NCBI RefSeq assembly: GCF_002362315.1 | Contig: NZ_MTZV01000002.1 | Location: forward strand, 372,001 to 436,000 | Reading direction: 5' to 3' | DNA length: 64,000 nt | From: Paraburkholderia acidicola | Lineage (GTDB): Bacteria > Pseudomonadota > Gammaproteobacteria > Burkholderiales > Burkholderiaceae | Shown here: piece by piece, positions 30,835 through 39,715 of the stretch | How positions within the stretch are numbered: position 1 is the first letter of the stretch | How the letters are laid out: each line of letters opens with the position of its first letter | Notes under the pieces: model-generated | Told to the model about the DNA's origin: nothing | Database searches by the model: none | Seen by the model: only the letters and a program-made list of their open reading frames with translations | Position numbers and translations under genes: made by a program

Positions 30835-33597
30835 TCAGAACTTGTACGTAGCCCCAACCTGTGCAAAGCGCCCGATGTACGTGTACAGCGACTGGTCATA
30901 CCCGTTCTGATCCAGCGTCGAGTTGGCAAACAGCGGATCGTACGGAGGCGTGCGATTGAAGATGTTGTTGATGCCGCCGTAGATCGTCCAGTGCTTGAAG
31001 CCGGTGTAGGACATCGTGAGATTGAACTGGCTGTACGAGCCGACCCGGCTCGGCAACACCGGGTCCGGCTGCGCGTTCTGCGCGTACGGTCCTGTGAATT
31101 GCCAGGTCAACGCCGTATCGAACTTGCGATATTCCCAGTCCAGTGTCGTGTTGCCTCTCCAGCGCGGGAAGCTGCCGCCGAACGGTTGCGTGATCGTGAA
31201 GTTGTTGCCGGCGCCGTTGACCGGGCCCGAAGGTGTGCCGAGCTTGAACTGGTTGACGTAGGCCCAGTCGCCCGACAGCGTGAACGTACCGACCTGCGTC
31301 GGCAGTGCCTGACGGAAGGTGGCGTCGAAACCGTTGGTGTCGAGGTAGCCGAGGTTCTCATACGGGAACACTTCGTAGAGAATCTGGCCGTTAGCCGGAT
31401 TCGTGACGATCTGCTGCGGCGTCAGTGCTTCGCCGATCACGTGGTCGACGCGGATCTTGTACCACTCGAGACCGAGGTCGGTCGTACGGGTCGGCGAAAT
31501 CTGGAAGCCGAGGTTGATGTTGCGCGTGCGCTCAGGCTGCAGGTCCGGATTGCCCGACGTAATCGTGGTGACCGGACCATTCGTGAGCTCCTGGATACCC
31601 AGCGACCGCGACGTCGCGTTTTCAACGAACGTCGGCGCGCGGAAACCGCGGTTATACGAAGCGAACATCGTCAGCGCCTGAACCGGCTGATAGCGCAAGG
31701 CGAAGCGCGGCGAGAACGCACCGCCGATATCGCTGTAATGGTCATAACGTCCGGACTGGCTGAACGTCAGGTTGTGGATGATTGGAATGTCGATCTGGTA
31801 GTACACAGCCGCAACGTTGCGATTGCCTTGTACGTTTTCCAGATCCGGATTGGCGATCTCACCACTCAGATATTCGGCGCCCTGACCGAGGAACTCGCTT
31901 TCGTGCAGGAACTGCGCACCGAAGCCGAGGCCAACATCGCCGGCCGGCAGATGAAACAGGTTCGGCGTCGAAATCGTTGCGTCGACGGTATCGAGCTTCG
32001 AGATCCCGATGTTATTCGCTGTCGTGTACAAACCGTTCAGGCCGTTAGGCGTAGAAGACGGATTCGCGAAGTTGTAGATGCCGTTCTGAAAGACGTTAGT
32101 CAGTACGTTCGCATTCAGGACGTTCGAATAGGTATTGGAGACCTCGCTCTGCGAGTGGCTGTACGACGTCGCCCAGTCCCAGTCGCCATACGGCGCGGTG
32201 AACGAACCCTTCACCCCGGTGGAAAACCGGAAGTAGTTGGCGTCTGTTTTCTCGGTCGCGGTGTTCGGGAAGGCATAGGTGAGTGCCGTCGGAACACCGT
32301 ACGGGTTGTACTGGTTGCTCGCCGGCACCGTATTGTTGAACGGAGTGAGTGCGCCACCCGGCCCGAGCAACAGCGTCGGCGTCTGCGGGCTGCCGGTGAT
32401 GTTGTTCCAGAGGCCATCGTTGGTCGTGGTCTGGTTGTGGCTTACCCAGATATCGGCGAATGCCGTCGTGGTGTCGTCGATCTTGAAGTCGCCATGAACC
32501 TTCAGGCTTAGACGCTGCGCTTCAGGAACGATGGACGTGCTGTTCGCCGTGTTGTATCCGCAAACCGTCCCTCCGGTCGTGCTCGATCCGAGGAAGTTGC
32601 TCCCAGCCGGATGAACGGACCCGCCGAACGGGCAATTGCTCAATGCCTGCGCGCTCTTGTCAGGCAGGTTCCAGTACGACGGCGCGAGCAGCGAGAAACC
32701 GCCGGGCTGATTCGTGAAGTCCTGGTTTTTTGTCGAGTCGCGATCGGCGAGCGTCGACCCCGCGTCCTGGTAAACGCTACCGGCAACCGTGATGTTGTAG
32801 CGGTCCGCGTTAAGGTCGCCGAAGCCACCCAGCACGCTGAACTTCGTCGTGCCATTACCACCGCCGCTAGCAGCCGTACCACCATAGTTGGCGTCGAGTT
32901 GCAGACCCTGGTAGTTGTGCTTCGTGATGATGTTGACCACGCCTGCAATAGCGTCCGAGCCGTATTGCGACACAGCACCGGTCTTGACGATTTCGATCCG
33001 GTCGATGACGTTGAGCGGCAGCGTGTTCAGGTCGAAGAAGTTGTCCGTGCTGTTCGAGAAGAACGCAAACGGTGCGACGCGTTGACCGTCCACCAGCACC
33101 AGCGTGTATTTTTCGCTGAGGCCGCGCAGCGCCATACCCGAAGCACCCGCGGCGAAGTTGCCGGACTGGCCTTCGCTCCAGCTGTTAGCCGAGTTAGCCG
33201 CGGTATCGCGCAGGAAGTCGGCGACGGTCGAGGCACCGCTCTTTTGAATGTCCTTGGCCGTGACCGTTTGCACCGCCTGGAATCCAGTCTTGTCCGCCTG
33301 ACGGATCAGCGAGCCGGTCACTTCGAAAGTCTTGAGCTGTTGAACCTTGCCGCCACCCGCCGCAGTGCTGGCAGTACCGGCTGCCGCAGGCGCGGTCGCC
33401 GTAGCGCTTGCTGCCGGCGCCGTCGTTACTCCAGAGGCTGCAGCCGGTGCTGCCGCTGCGGTAGCAGTTGTGCTTTCCGTTGATGTTGCGGTAGCCGGCT
33501 GGCTCTGCGCAAATACCGGTGCAGCAACAGCAGCTGATAATGCCAGTTCGGCCCAGATTATTCTTTTGACGGCCAACGCCAATGCACGCTGTTTCAT
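30835..33597 (-). CDS. TonB-dependent outer-membrane receptor (copy B)
   Basis: A 920-residue TonB-dependent receptor paralogous to the preceding gene. The first 25 residues are identical in both except near the cleavage site. An Ala/Thr-rich linker of about 60 residues follows, longer than in copy A, then the TonB box region QLKTFEVTGSLIR, the plug domain with SQYGSDAIAGVVNI, and a barrel ending QVGATYKF. The extracellular-loop regions differ most, as expected for receptors with related but different ligands. A GAAGGG ribosome-binding site precedes the ATG. Upstream lies a 357-bp AT-rich regulatory gap. Confidence 0.93.
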   Translation of the reverse strand: MKQRALALAVKRIIWAELALSAAVAAPVFAQSQPATATSTESTTATAAAAPAAASGVTTAPAASATATAPAAAGTASTAAGGGKVQQLKTFEVTGSLIRQADKTGFQAVQTVTAKDIQKSGASTVADFLRDTAANSANSWSEGQSGNFAAGASGMALRGLSEKYTLVLVDGQRVAPFAFFSNSTDNFFDLNTLPLNVIDRIEIVKTGAVSQYGSDAIAGVVNIITKHNYQGLQLDANYGGTAASGGGNGTTKFSVLGGFGDLNADRYNITVAGSVYQDAGSTLADRDSTKNQDFTNQPGGFSLLAPSYWNLPDKSAQALSNCPFGGSVHPAGSNFLGSSTTGGTVCGYNTANSTSIVPEAQRLSLKVHGDFKIDDTTTAFADIWVSHNQTTTNDGLWNNITGSPQTPTLLLGPGGALTPFNNTVPASNQYNPYGVPTALTYAFPNTATEKTDANYFRFSTGVKGSFTAPYGDWDWATSYSHSQSEVSNTYSNVLNANVLTNVFQNGIYNFANPSSTPNGLNGLYTTANNIGISKLDTVDATISTPNLFHLPAGDVGLGFGAQFLHESEFLGQGAEYLSGEIANPDLENVQGNRNVAAVYYQIDIPIIHNLTFSQSGRYDHYSDIGGAFSPRFALRYQPVQALTMFASYNRGFRAPTFVENATSRSLGIQELTNGPVTTITSGNPDLQPERTRNINLGFQISPTRTTDLGLEWYKIRVDHVIGEALTPQQIVTNPANGQILYEVFPYENLGYLDTNGFDATFRQALPTQVGTFTLSGDWAYVNQFKLGTPSGPVNGAGNNFTITQPFGGSFPRWRGNTTLDWEYRKFDTALTWQFTGPYAQNAQPDPVLPSRVGSYSQFNLTMSYTGFKHWTIYGGINNIFNRTPPYDPLFANSTLDQNGYDQSLYTYIGRFAQVGATYKF

Positions 33598-33954
33598 TTT
33601 CCCTTCTCGCTTGTCAGTAGGGCCACGTCAGTATGTGAGGAGAGGCCTATGACCTCCTCCACTCGATAGGCGGCGATCGTGCGCCGCGCTTTATTGAAGT
33701 TGCCCAACGTATCTACCGCTTGCCACACCCCTGTGAGCGGATAGATAAACAAGGCACTTCAGTTTTTTTAAAATCGCACTACTAAGTTATTACAAAATAT
33801 TGAATTAATTCTTTCTAATGCATTGCTATATAGCTAAAATAGCCAGCAGCATAAGTGCTTTATCCACTACTTCTCGTAGTGGAAATCGTCACAACATTAA
33901 GGAATGCTTTCATGGTGGTGTGATGCAACAACAGCTGGCTCTGCGAACCTGCAA
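33598..33954. promoter_or_regulatory. regulatory gap upstream of receptor copy B
   Basis: There is no gene in these 357 bp. Bases 33757-33845 are strongly AT-rich and probably hold the promoter. The 18-base leader block shared with copy A lies at 33609-33626 and TATGTGAGGA at 33632-33641. A 21-bp palindrome sits at 33863-33883. Confidence 0.5.
33863..33883. promoter_or_regulatory. perfect palindrome between the cupin regulator and receptor genes
   Basis: TCCACTAC and GTAGTGGA form perfect 8-bp arms around TTCTC. With no T-run on either side it is more likely an operator than a terminator. The nearby XRE-cupin regulator is the obvious candidate to bind it. Confidence 0.4.
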
Positions 33955-34530
33955 CTAGAACAATCCCGGTGTCCCTACCCACACGAGCACGGCCTCTTCG
34001 CCGGCTGTATTCGACCACGCGTGTGGCACCGTTGACTCAAAGTGCGCGGTATCCCCTGCTTCAAGTACGAACGTCGTATGCTCAAGCGTGAGCGATATCT
34101 GGCCGCTCATCACATACAAAAACTCTTCGCCTGCTCGCGTCGTCACTTCCGACGACGTTTCTCCGACCGGCATCCTGACCAGAATGACCTCCAGCTGGCT
34201 GCCGACGGATAGATTCGTCAGCCGTCCAAACAGGTTGCCGGTACCGGAAAATCCAAACAGCTTCAGTTCTTTGCCCCGACGCACCGATCTTGCTTCGGTC
34301 GGTGTGTCGATGAAGTACTGCACCGTAACGCCCAGCGCGGCGGCAATGCCGACCAGCGAGGAGATAGACGGCGTCGCGTGACCGCGCTCTATCTGCGACA
34401 GAAACGATTTCGAAATGCCCGCTGCCGTAGCTGTTTCATCCAGCGTCCACTTAAGTCTCTGACGGAGTGCACGGATCTTTTCGCCTAATGCTGTCGTAAC
34501 TTGTGTCTTGTTATCGAATGGCAAAACCAT
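33955..34530 (-). CDS. XRE-family regulator with C-terminal cupin sensor
   Basis: A 191-residue two-domain regulator. An XRE helix-turn-helix covers about residues 13-70 (EKIRALRQRLKWTLDETATAAGISKSF, with the recognition part GISKSFLSQIERGHATPS), and a cupin_2 small-molecule-sensing domain covers about 110-188 (RAGEEFLYVMSGQISLTLE, PHAWSN). Relatives such as PuuR control uptake and catabolism of amines, amino acids or peptides. It lies between the TPR gene and the receptor genes on the same strand, so it is the probable local regulator of the TonB-receptor locus. A cupin that binds a peptide-derived product would fit, but this is inference. Confidence 0.9.
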   Translation of the reverse strand: MVLPFDNKTQVTTALGEKIRALRQRLKWTLDETATAAGISKSFLSQIERGHATPSISSLVGIAAALGVTVQYFIDTPTEARSVRRGKELKLFGFSGTGNLFGRLTNLSVGSQLEVILVRMPVGETSSEVTTRAGEEFLYVMSGQISLTLEHTTFVLEAGDTAHFESTVPHAWSNTAGEEAVLVWVGTPGLF

Positions 34531-34713
34531 AGCAAGTCAGAATCCCGTAGTCAAAATTTGTTTGGCATAGCAAAGTAAATTCCATCGAGCGTAATGTCCC
34601 GGTCAGACCCTACGAGAGATGCTTTGCACTCGTCTCTGGCAGAAACCGGATGACCCGGCTACTGGAGAAACTCACGGGAAATCTGAAGTCGTCTTCCTCC
34701 ACTCAATAAGCGG

Positions 34714-34739
34714 GCTGGTCCGCGTATGCGCGGACCAGC
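34714..34739 (-). terminator. strong hairpin after the TPR gene
   Basis: A perfect 11-bp GC-rich stem (34714-34724 with 34729-34739) with a TATG loop lies 12 bases past the TPR gene stop. It has no T-run on the minus strand, so termination strength is uncertain, but the position fits the end of the tonB-exb-TPR transcript. Confidence 0.6.
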
Positions 34740-34751
34740 AGACCGCCGCTC

Positions 34752-35957
34752 TTATTTCGATGCGACCAGTATCCACAAACGCGCAAGATCAGCCGAACCG
34801 TCGTCGCCCTTGACCGCACGAAACGCCTGGATCGCCTTGGCCTTCTGGCCCGCGATGTAGTACGCCACGCCCAGATGCAGTTGCGCCTGATCCGGATGGT
34901 CGAGACCGCCCTTCGCAATCGCCGCTTCCATCGCGGCCAGACCCTGTGCCGCCTTTCCTGCGAATACGAGGTTAAAGCCCGCATCGATCGGATCGACCGG
35001 GTTGGCCGCGTCGGCTGGTGCCGCCGCGCGCTTCGCGGCCAGTGCCTGCAGGCGCTTTTCGCGATCCGCGCCAGCATCGTGGCCCAGTACGCCAGAAGCA
35101 AAACCTTGATCGATGACCTGCTTGCCCTCGGCCGTTGTGCCCGCAACGATCGCCAGCTGGGTCATTTCCATGTAATCGTCGGGCGTCGTCAGCGCATTGG
35201 TCGCGCGGCGCAAACGATACGTGTCGATGTCCAGCGACGACGCATAGTGCGACTTGCTGCGGATCGCGTGGAACAGATCATCCCAGTACGACTGTTTCGG
35301 GTAATACGCCACCAGCTTTTCGAGCGCACCGCGATAGGATGTGTCGTCCTTGACGCGCTGCGCGCAGGTCGCGAGCAACTGCAGTTGCGATTCGTCGGGC
35401 GCGCGGCCCGCACGGGCGGTCGCGTCGATACCCGGTCGCAGCAGATTCACGACGCTCGTGCAATCGTTCGACAGGTAATAGGACTGCACGAGCAGAACCC
35501 GCATGTCGGGGTCCGTGCCACCGGCCTTCTGGTACCGCTGCGCGACCCTGATTGCCTGTGCGTAATTCTTTTGCTGGAAGTAGATTCCCGCGAGCGCCGC
35601 CTCCGTGCGCTGCTCATCAGCGCCCTTCAACTGGCCCGAGCTCAGCAGCGATTCATAGGCCTGCGCAGCCGTGGCGTTATCGCCGGCTGCCGCTGCTGCG
35701 GCGCCGCGCATTTCCTGGATCATGTAGGTTTCGTAGGCCGTCTTGCCCGGCACGGCCGCCGCCTGATCGATCTTCGTCAGCGCATCCCTGTACTTGTGCG
35801 CACGGTAGAGATCCTGCGCGGCGTTTAGCGGCTTCGCGACATCGGGGCGCAGCGTATCCGCTGCAACCGACTGTGCGGGCTGCATGGCAAACGCGCACAG
35901 CCCTCCGAAAGCAGCCGCGACGATCGCGCGTCCGAACCGTTGATGGATCACTCGCAT
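34752..35957 (-). CDS. periplasmic tetratricopeptide-repeat protein
   Basis: A 401-residue exported protein. The first ~33 residues form a signal peptide (arginine, then AIVAAAFGGLCAFAM, cleavage near SVAA-DT). TPR-like helix pairs follow: NAAQDLYRAHKYRDALTKID, EAALAGIYFQQKNYAQAIRVAQRYQKA, and at the C-terminus HLGVAYYIAGQKAKAIQAFR (each cited in part). It starts 11 bases after exbD2 and so belongs to the tonB operon. Periplasmic TPR proteins beside ExbB/ExbD are thought to support energy transduction or receptor assembly; the exact role here is unknown. Confidence 0.85.
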   Translation of the reverse strand: MRVIHQRFGRAIVAAAFGGLCAFAMQPAQSVAADTLRPDVAKPLNAAQDLYRAHKYRDALTKIDQAAAVPGKTAYETYMIQEMRGAAAAAAGDNATAAQAYESLLSSGQLKGADEQRTEAALAGIYFQQKNYAQAIRVAQRYQKAGGTDPDMRVLLVQSYYLSNDCTSVVNLLRPGIDATARAGRAPDESQLQLLATCAQRVKDDTSYRGALEKLVAYYPKQSYWDDLFHAIRSKSHYASSLDIDTYRLRRATNALTTPDDYMEMTQLAIVAGTTAEGKQVIDQGFASGVLGHDAGADREKRLQALAAKRAAAPADAANPVDPIDAGFNLVFAGKAAQGLAAMEAAIAKGGLDHPDQAQLHLGVAYYIAGQKAKAIQAFRAVKGDDGSADLARLWILVASK

Positions 35958-35967
35958 TCCTGCTTCC

Positions 35968-36399
35968 TTATTGCATGTACTGCTCGTTGCCGATCAGACC
36001 GATCTTCGTTGCACCCAGACGCTGTGCCGAAGCCATCACCGCAGCAACATCCTTGTAGGGCACCAGCTTGTTCGGGCGCAGATGGATTTCCGCCTGGACC
36101 GGCTCAGCGGCCACTTGTGACAACTTCGCTTCGAGTGCGGCGCGGTCCGGTACCAGCACACCGTTCCACGTCGTCGTGCCGTCGAAGTCGATATCGATCT
36201 GCACCACTTCCGGCTGTACAAGCGGCGGCGGCGGATTGCCGATCGGCAGATTCATCTTGATCGAGTGCATCTGGATCGGAATCGTGATGATCAGCATGAT
36301 CAACAGCACCAGCATCACGTCGATCAGCGGCGTGGTGTTGATATCGACCATCACTTCCGGTTCGGAATTGCGGCCGCCCGAAGATACGTTCATTCCCAT
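35968..36399 (-). CDS. exbD: ExbD-family biopolymer transport protein (second copy)
   Basis: A 143-residue inner-membrane protein with a short cytoplasmic start, the conserved aspartate in INTTPLIDVMLVLLIM (about residues 20-35, the proton-path Asp) and a single transmembrane helix, then a periplasmic domain. It couples proton flow to TonB. It has its own paralogue immediately upstream. Differences lie mostly in the periplasmic domain, which could match different receptors or the TPR partner. Confidence 0.92.
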   Translation of the reverse strand: MGMNVSSGGRNSEPEVMVDINTTPLIDVMLVLLIMLIITIPIQMHSIKMNLPIGNPPPPLVQPEVVQIDIDFDGTTTWNGVLVPDRAALEAKLSQVAAEPVQAEIHLRPNKLVPYKDVAAVMASAQRLGATKIGLIGNEQYMQ

Positions 36400-36460
36400 A
36401 CCGACTCCTGTCGACCGGACCTGGCGTTTTCTTTAGCGCCCGGTCCGGTCCCATGCAAAG

Positions 36461-36886
36461 CTAGCCACCGCGTGCGGGCGGCTCCGTGATAAATGAAACC
36501 TTCGCAATGCCGGCACGCTCGCAGGCCGTGATCACGCGACCGATAAACTCGTAGCGCGTGTTCTGGTCGCCGCGCACGTGAATCTCCGGCTGCGGCAACT
36601 GCTCGGATACGCTCTTCAGGTCGGCCAGCAAGGTCGGTGCATCGACCAGCTTTTCGTTCCAGAAGAAATCGCCGTCGCGGTTCACTGCCACCGTGATGCT
36701 TTTCGGCGCGGTCTGCAGCGGCTGGATCGTCTCCTTCGGCAACTGCACCGGGATGTTGTGTGTCACCACCGGAATCGTGATCAGGAAGATGATCAGCAGC
36801 ACCAGCATCACATCGACGAGCGGCGTGGTGTTGATATTGGAGATGACTTCGTCGTCATCCCCTTCCTGCCCAACGCTCATTGCCAT
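36461..36886 (-). CDS. exbD: ExbD-family biopolymer transport protein (first copy)
   Basis: A 141-residue ExbD. INTTPLVDVMLVLLIIFLI carries the essential Asp at the start of the only membrane helix, as in the second copy. The periplasmic part (about residues 45-141) is ExbD-like but clearly diverged from the second copy. It lies 12 bases downstream of exbB. Two exbD genes in one tonB operon are known in Xanthomonas-type systems and are uncommon in Enterobacteria. Confidence 0.92.
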   Translation of the reverse strand: MAMSVGQEGDDDEVISNINTTPLVDVMLVLLIIFLITIPVVTHNIPVQLPKETIQPLQTAPKSITVAVNRDGDFFWNEKLVDAPTLLADLKSVSEQLPQPEIHVRGDQNTRYEFIGRVITACERAGIAKVSFITEPPARGG

Positions 36887-36898
36887 AACAGCCTCCGC

Positions 36899-37843
36899 TT
36901 ACTGGGCCAGCGAAGCCTGGCGAGCCTCGGCACGCGTCGAACGCATGCTGCCGGCGAGCAGGACGGTATGCAGCTGCGCGCCGAAGTTGCGCACACGCTC
37001 CATCACCGACTTGTTGCGGCGAACCAGGAAGTTGTAGCCGAGCACCGCGGGAACTGCCACGGCCAGACCGATTGCGGTCATGATCAGCGCTTCACCCACC
37101 GGGCCTGCAACCTTGTCGATCGATGCCTGGCCAGCAATACCGATTGCCGTCAGCGCGTGATAGATCCCCCACACCGTGCCGAACAGACCGACGAACGGCG
37201 CCGTCGAGCCGACCGTACCGAGGAAGGCCAGACCATCTTGCAGACGGTTCGATACGTTGGTAATGGCGCGCTCGACCGAGGTGTCGATCCAGGTGTTGCG
37301 ATCGACGGCTTCGAGCAATGCTTCGTCGTGGTGTTCACCGGCTTCGATCGCGGTTTCGGCGATGAAGCGGAACGGCGATGCTTCGTCCAGCAGCTTCGCG
37401 CCTTCGACGAGCGACGGTGCGGTCCACAGCTGTTCGTCGGCGCTCTTCGCACGACGGTTAGCGCGGAACTGTTCGAAGAACTTCGTGATCATGATGTACC
37501 AGCTGCCCATCGACATGATCACCAGCAGGATCAGCACGAAGCGCGCAACGAAGTCGCCGTTTTTCCAGAGTGCGCCGAGACCGTACGGGTTACTGACGGT
37601 TTCCGACGTAGCGGGCTCAGGCGGCGGTGCCGGCTGGTCCGCGGACGGCGCAGCGGTCTGTGCCGTGGCCGTTTGCGACGCAGTCGCGTCAGCCGGTGCA
37701 GCCGTAGCTGCCGGGGCCGCCGATGCGGCGGCTGTTGCATCGCTGGCTTGTGCATAGGCAAGCTGCGGTGCGACAAAGGTACCCGCCGTGGTCACGGCCA
37801 TCAACATGCTTGCCGCCAGTGCGGCTAGAGTTCGCTTCTTCAT
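36899..37843 (-). CDS. exbB: ExbB/TolQ-family proton channel protein
   Basis: A 314-residue ExbB. A signal-like first helix (LAALAASMLMAVTTAGTFV) and an Ala/Thr/Pro-rich periplasmic stretch (about residues 30-75) precede the MotA/TolQ/ExbB domain: a membrane helix near residues 95-115 and the last two helices within the segment with GTVWGIYHALTAIG and GEALIMTAIGLAVAVPAVLGYN. The N-terminal extension makes it longer than E. coli ExbB (244), as in Pseudomonas and Burkholderia types. It forms the motor with the two ExbDs and TonB. Confidence 0.92.
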   Translation of the reverse strand: MKKRTLAALAASMLMAVTTAGTFVAPQLAYAQASDATAAASAAPAATAAPADATASQTATAQTAAPSADQPAPPPEPATSETVSNPYGLGALWKNGDFVARFVLILLVIMSMGSWYIMITKFFEQFRANRRAKSADEQLWTAPSLVEGAKLLDEASPFRFIAETAIEAGEHHDEALLEAVDRNTWIDTSVERAITNVSNRLQDGLAFLGTVGSTAPFVGLFGTVWGIYHALTAIGIAGQASIDKVAGPVGEALIMTAIGLAVAVPAVLGYNFLVRRNKSVMERVRNFGAQLHTVLLAGSMRSTRAEARQASLAQ

Positions 37844-37922
37844 ACCTGCTCCAGTTCATGCGTTGAACTTGTAAATCCGGACTAATACATCGCTACCGGT
37901 ACCGTACGTACAGCCAGCGCGC

Positions 37923-38618
37923 TCAATTCAGGGTGAATGAGAACGGAACCTGTACTCGGACAGGCTGGCCTTGCGAAATACAACTGAACCGCTTGACCGC
38001 GTTGAATGCCGCACGATCCAGTGATGAATCTTCAGACGACTTCGCGACGCGTTCATTCGTAATGTGGCCCTGCGGATCGACTACGAATTCAATCAGCACA
38101 TCACCCGTGGTGTTGTTTTCCATTGCTTCCTTCGGGTACGCGATCGAACCACGTATCTGATCGGAGTTAGGGCACACCACACCGACTTCCGTGCTCGGCG
38201 CCTTCGTCGGCGTCGGTGCAACGGGTGCCGCCACGGCAGGCGCGGATACAACGGGCGCTGACTGATGGGTAATGGTCGCCTGCGGCGGAGCCTGTACCGG
38301 CACTTCCGGCGGCGGCACGAACGGCGGCGGCGGCGGCGCGAATTTCGGCGGCGGCAATTGCACCGTCGGCATAGGCGGCGGAGGCGGTGGCTTCACCGGC
38401 TCGATGATTTTCGTTTCGATGGGATGCTGGATGACCTGCACCACCTTGGTGGCGAGACCGTTGAGCAATGCGTAGATCAGTACGATGTGCAGCAGGATTA
38501 CGACTGCGATGCCGCCAAATCGGCGCACGGGAGTTTGTTGCTTGCGCCCGAACTCACGCGGACGCCCCGGTCGTTCAATCCGGGCTGTGACTGCAGGAAG
38601 TTGCCCTTCGACTTTCAT
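37923..38618 (-). CDS. tonB: TonB energy-transducing protein
   Basis: A 231-residue TonB. A single N-terminal membrane anchor (IAVVILLHIVLIYALLNGLA, about residues 37-56) contains the conserved His, followed by a Pro-rich spacer of about 60 residues (VKPPPPPPMP, APPPPPFVPPP) and a globular C-terminal domain (about 150-231; GDVLIEFVVDPQGHITNERVAKSSED pattern, cited in part) that contacts the receptors' TonB box. The ATG at 38618 is preferred to one at 38648. It heads the tonB-exbB-exbD-exbD-TPR operon; a second tonB system probably exists elsewhere. Confidence 0.92.
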   Translation of the reverse strand: MKVEGQLPAVTARIERPGRPREFGRKQQTPVRRFGGIAVVILLHIVLIYALLNGLATKVVQVIQHPIETKIIEPVKPPPPPPMPTVQLPPPKFAPPPPPFVPPPEVPVQAPPQATITHQSAPVVSAPAVAAPVAPTPTKAPSTEVGVVCPNSDQIRGSIAYPKEAMENNTTGDVLIEFVVDPQGHITNERVAKSSEDSSLDRAAFNAVKRFSCISQGQPVRVQVPFSFTLN

Positions 38619-39715
38619 ACTTGCCTTTGCTCCTCCAGCGTGAACCATTCATTTCGGCGCCGCAGTGGGTTGTCTGCTGCAGATCATGTTCGCCAGGTCT
38701 TTTGGTAAAAAACGCCGGCGGCTTGATCTGGAGTCCGAAATTGACGTTGTGCTACCTGAACCAGTTGAATCCCGACTGCCCATCCAATGCACTGCGCATG
38801 GACAAACGACCCGCAGCCTGCAGGCTGGAAGTCGTGATCCACGGTCCGATCCGTATAAACACCAATAGACCGCATTGCTAATATGTTTCGCCGATTTTGC
38901 GTCCGCTATAGCAACAAAAACTCATGCACGGAAACTTCGCGCTATCGACCAATCGGCGTTAACATCTGTGCTGCCTTTCATGGGAGGCGAAGATAGCAGG
39001 TCAAAAAATCAAAGGTCAAACTTTTTTTGATGGGAGCAAAAGAAGTTTGCCGGGAATACACTTTGCGACATCTGCGAAAAGGCTGTTATCTATTTGAAAG
39101 GTAATGCCCCGCAGATTTTCTCGTGTAGTTCCGAAAGCGCCTTGCCCTACCCACCTGGCCCCGACCGACGTGCTGTGTACGCACGATCGGTGCAGCAGCC
39201 AACCCGCAGGACCCGAGGAAGCCCGATCCCCTCATCTCCCCATGCGGATTTCCCGCAAGCGCCCAAGCCGATCACCGGACTGCAAATCGCATCCCGACCT
39301 CGTAGTTACCCTGGGTACAACAGTACGCAGACCAGGTGAACTACGGAAAGAAGGCAAAATTTCAACTTTTCTCAGACCGGGTTTGGCGTGCTTCGAATGA
39401 ACACTCTAAATCGGTCTTTTCACAACATTACAATTAACCATCTTCGAATTACGTTTATACAACTTCAATAGAAGTAATCTGGAACGTGATTCGCACAGCC
39501 GAAGCGTGAAAGTTGCATCGAAAGACGTCATTACTGGCAAGTCAACTCCATGTTGCGGCCGGACTACATTCATACGAATTCATCCCAAGTCTTAATTTGT
39601 CGGAAATATCATCGCGACTGTTCATGCGCGGGATACCGCTTGCGCAGCGAATTTCACGCCATTGCGGACGCCCTACCTTCGCGCACCGCCGGCCCAAGTA
39701 ACCCAAGGGGATTTC
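38619..39715. promoter_or_regulatory. 1.1-kb gap between tonB and the porin gene
   Basis: No convincing gene was found; open frames here are short and lack homology. The tonB promoter should lie near 38870-38960 and the porin promoter in the AT-rich 39405-39500. Features seen: a direct repeat GGTCAAA at 38999-39005 and 39014-39020 next to a run of seven Ts, and a small inverted pair ACTTC-AATA-GAAGT near 39463. A small RNA or an iron- or growth-phase-regulated promoter cannot be excluded. Confidence 0.4.
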
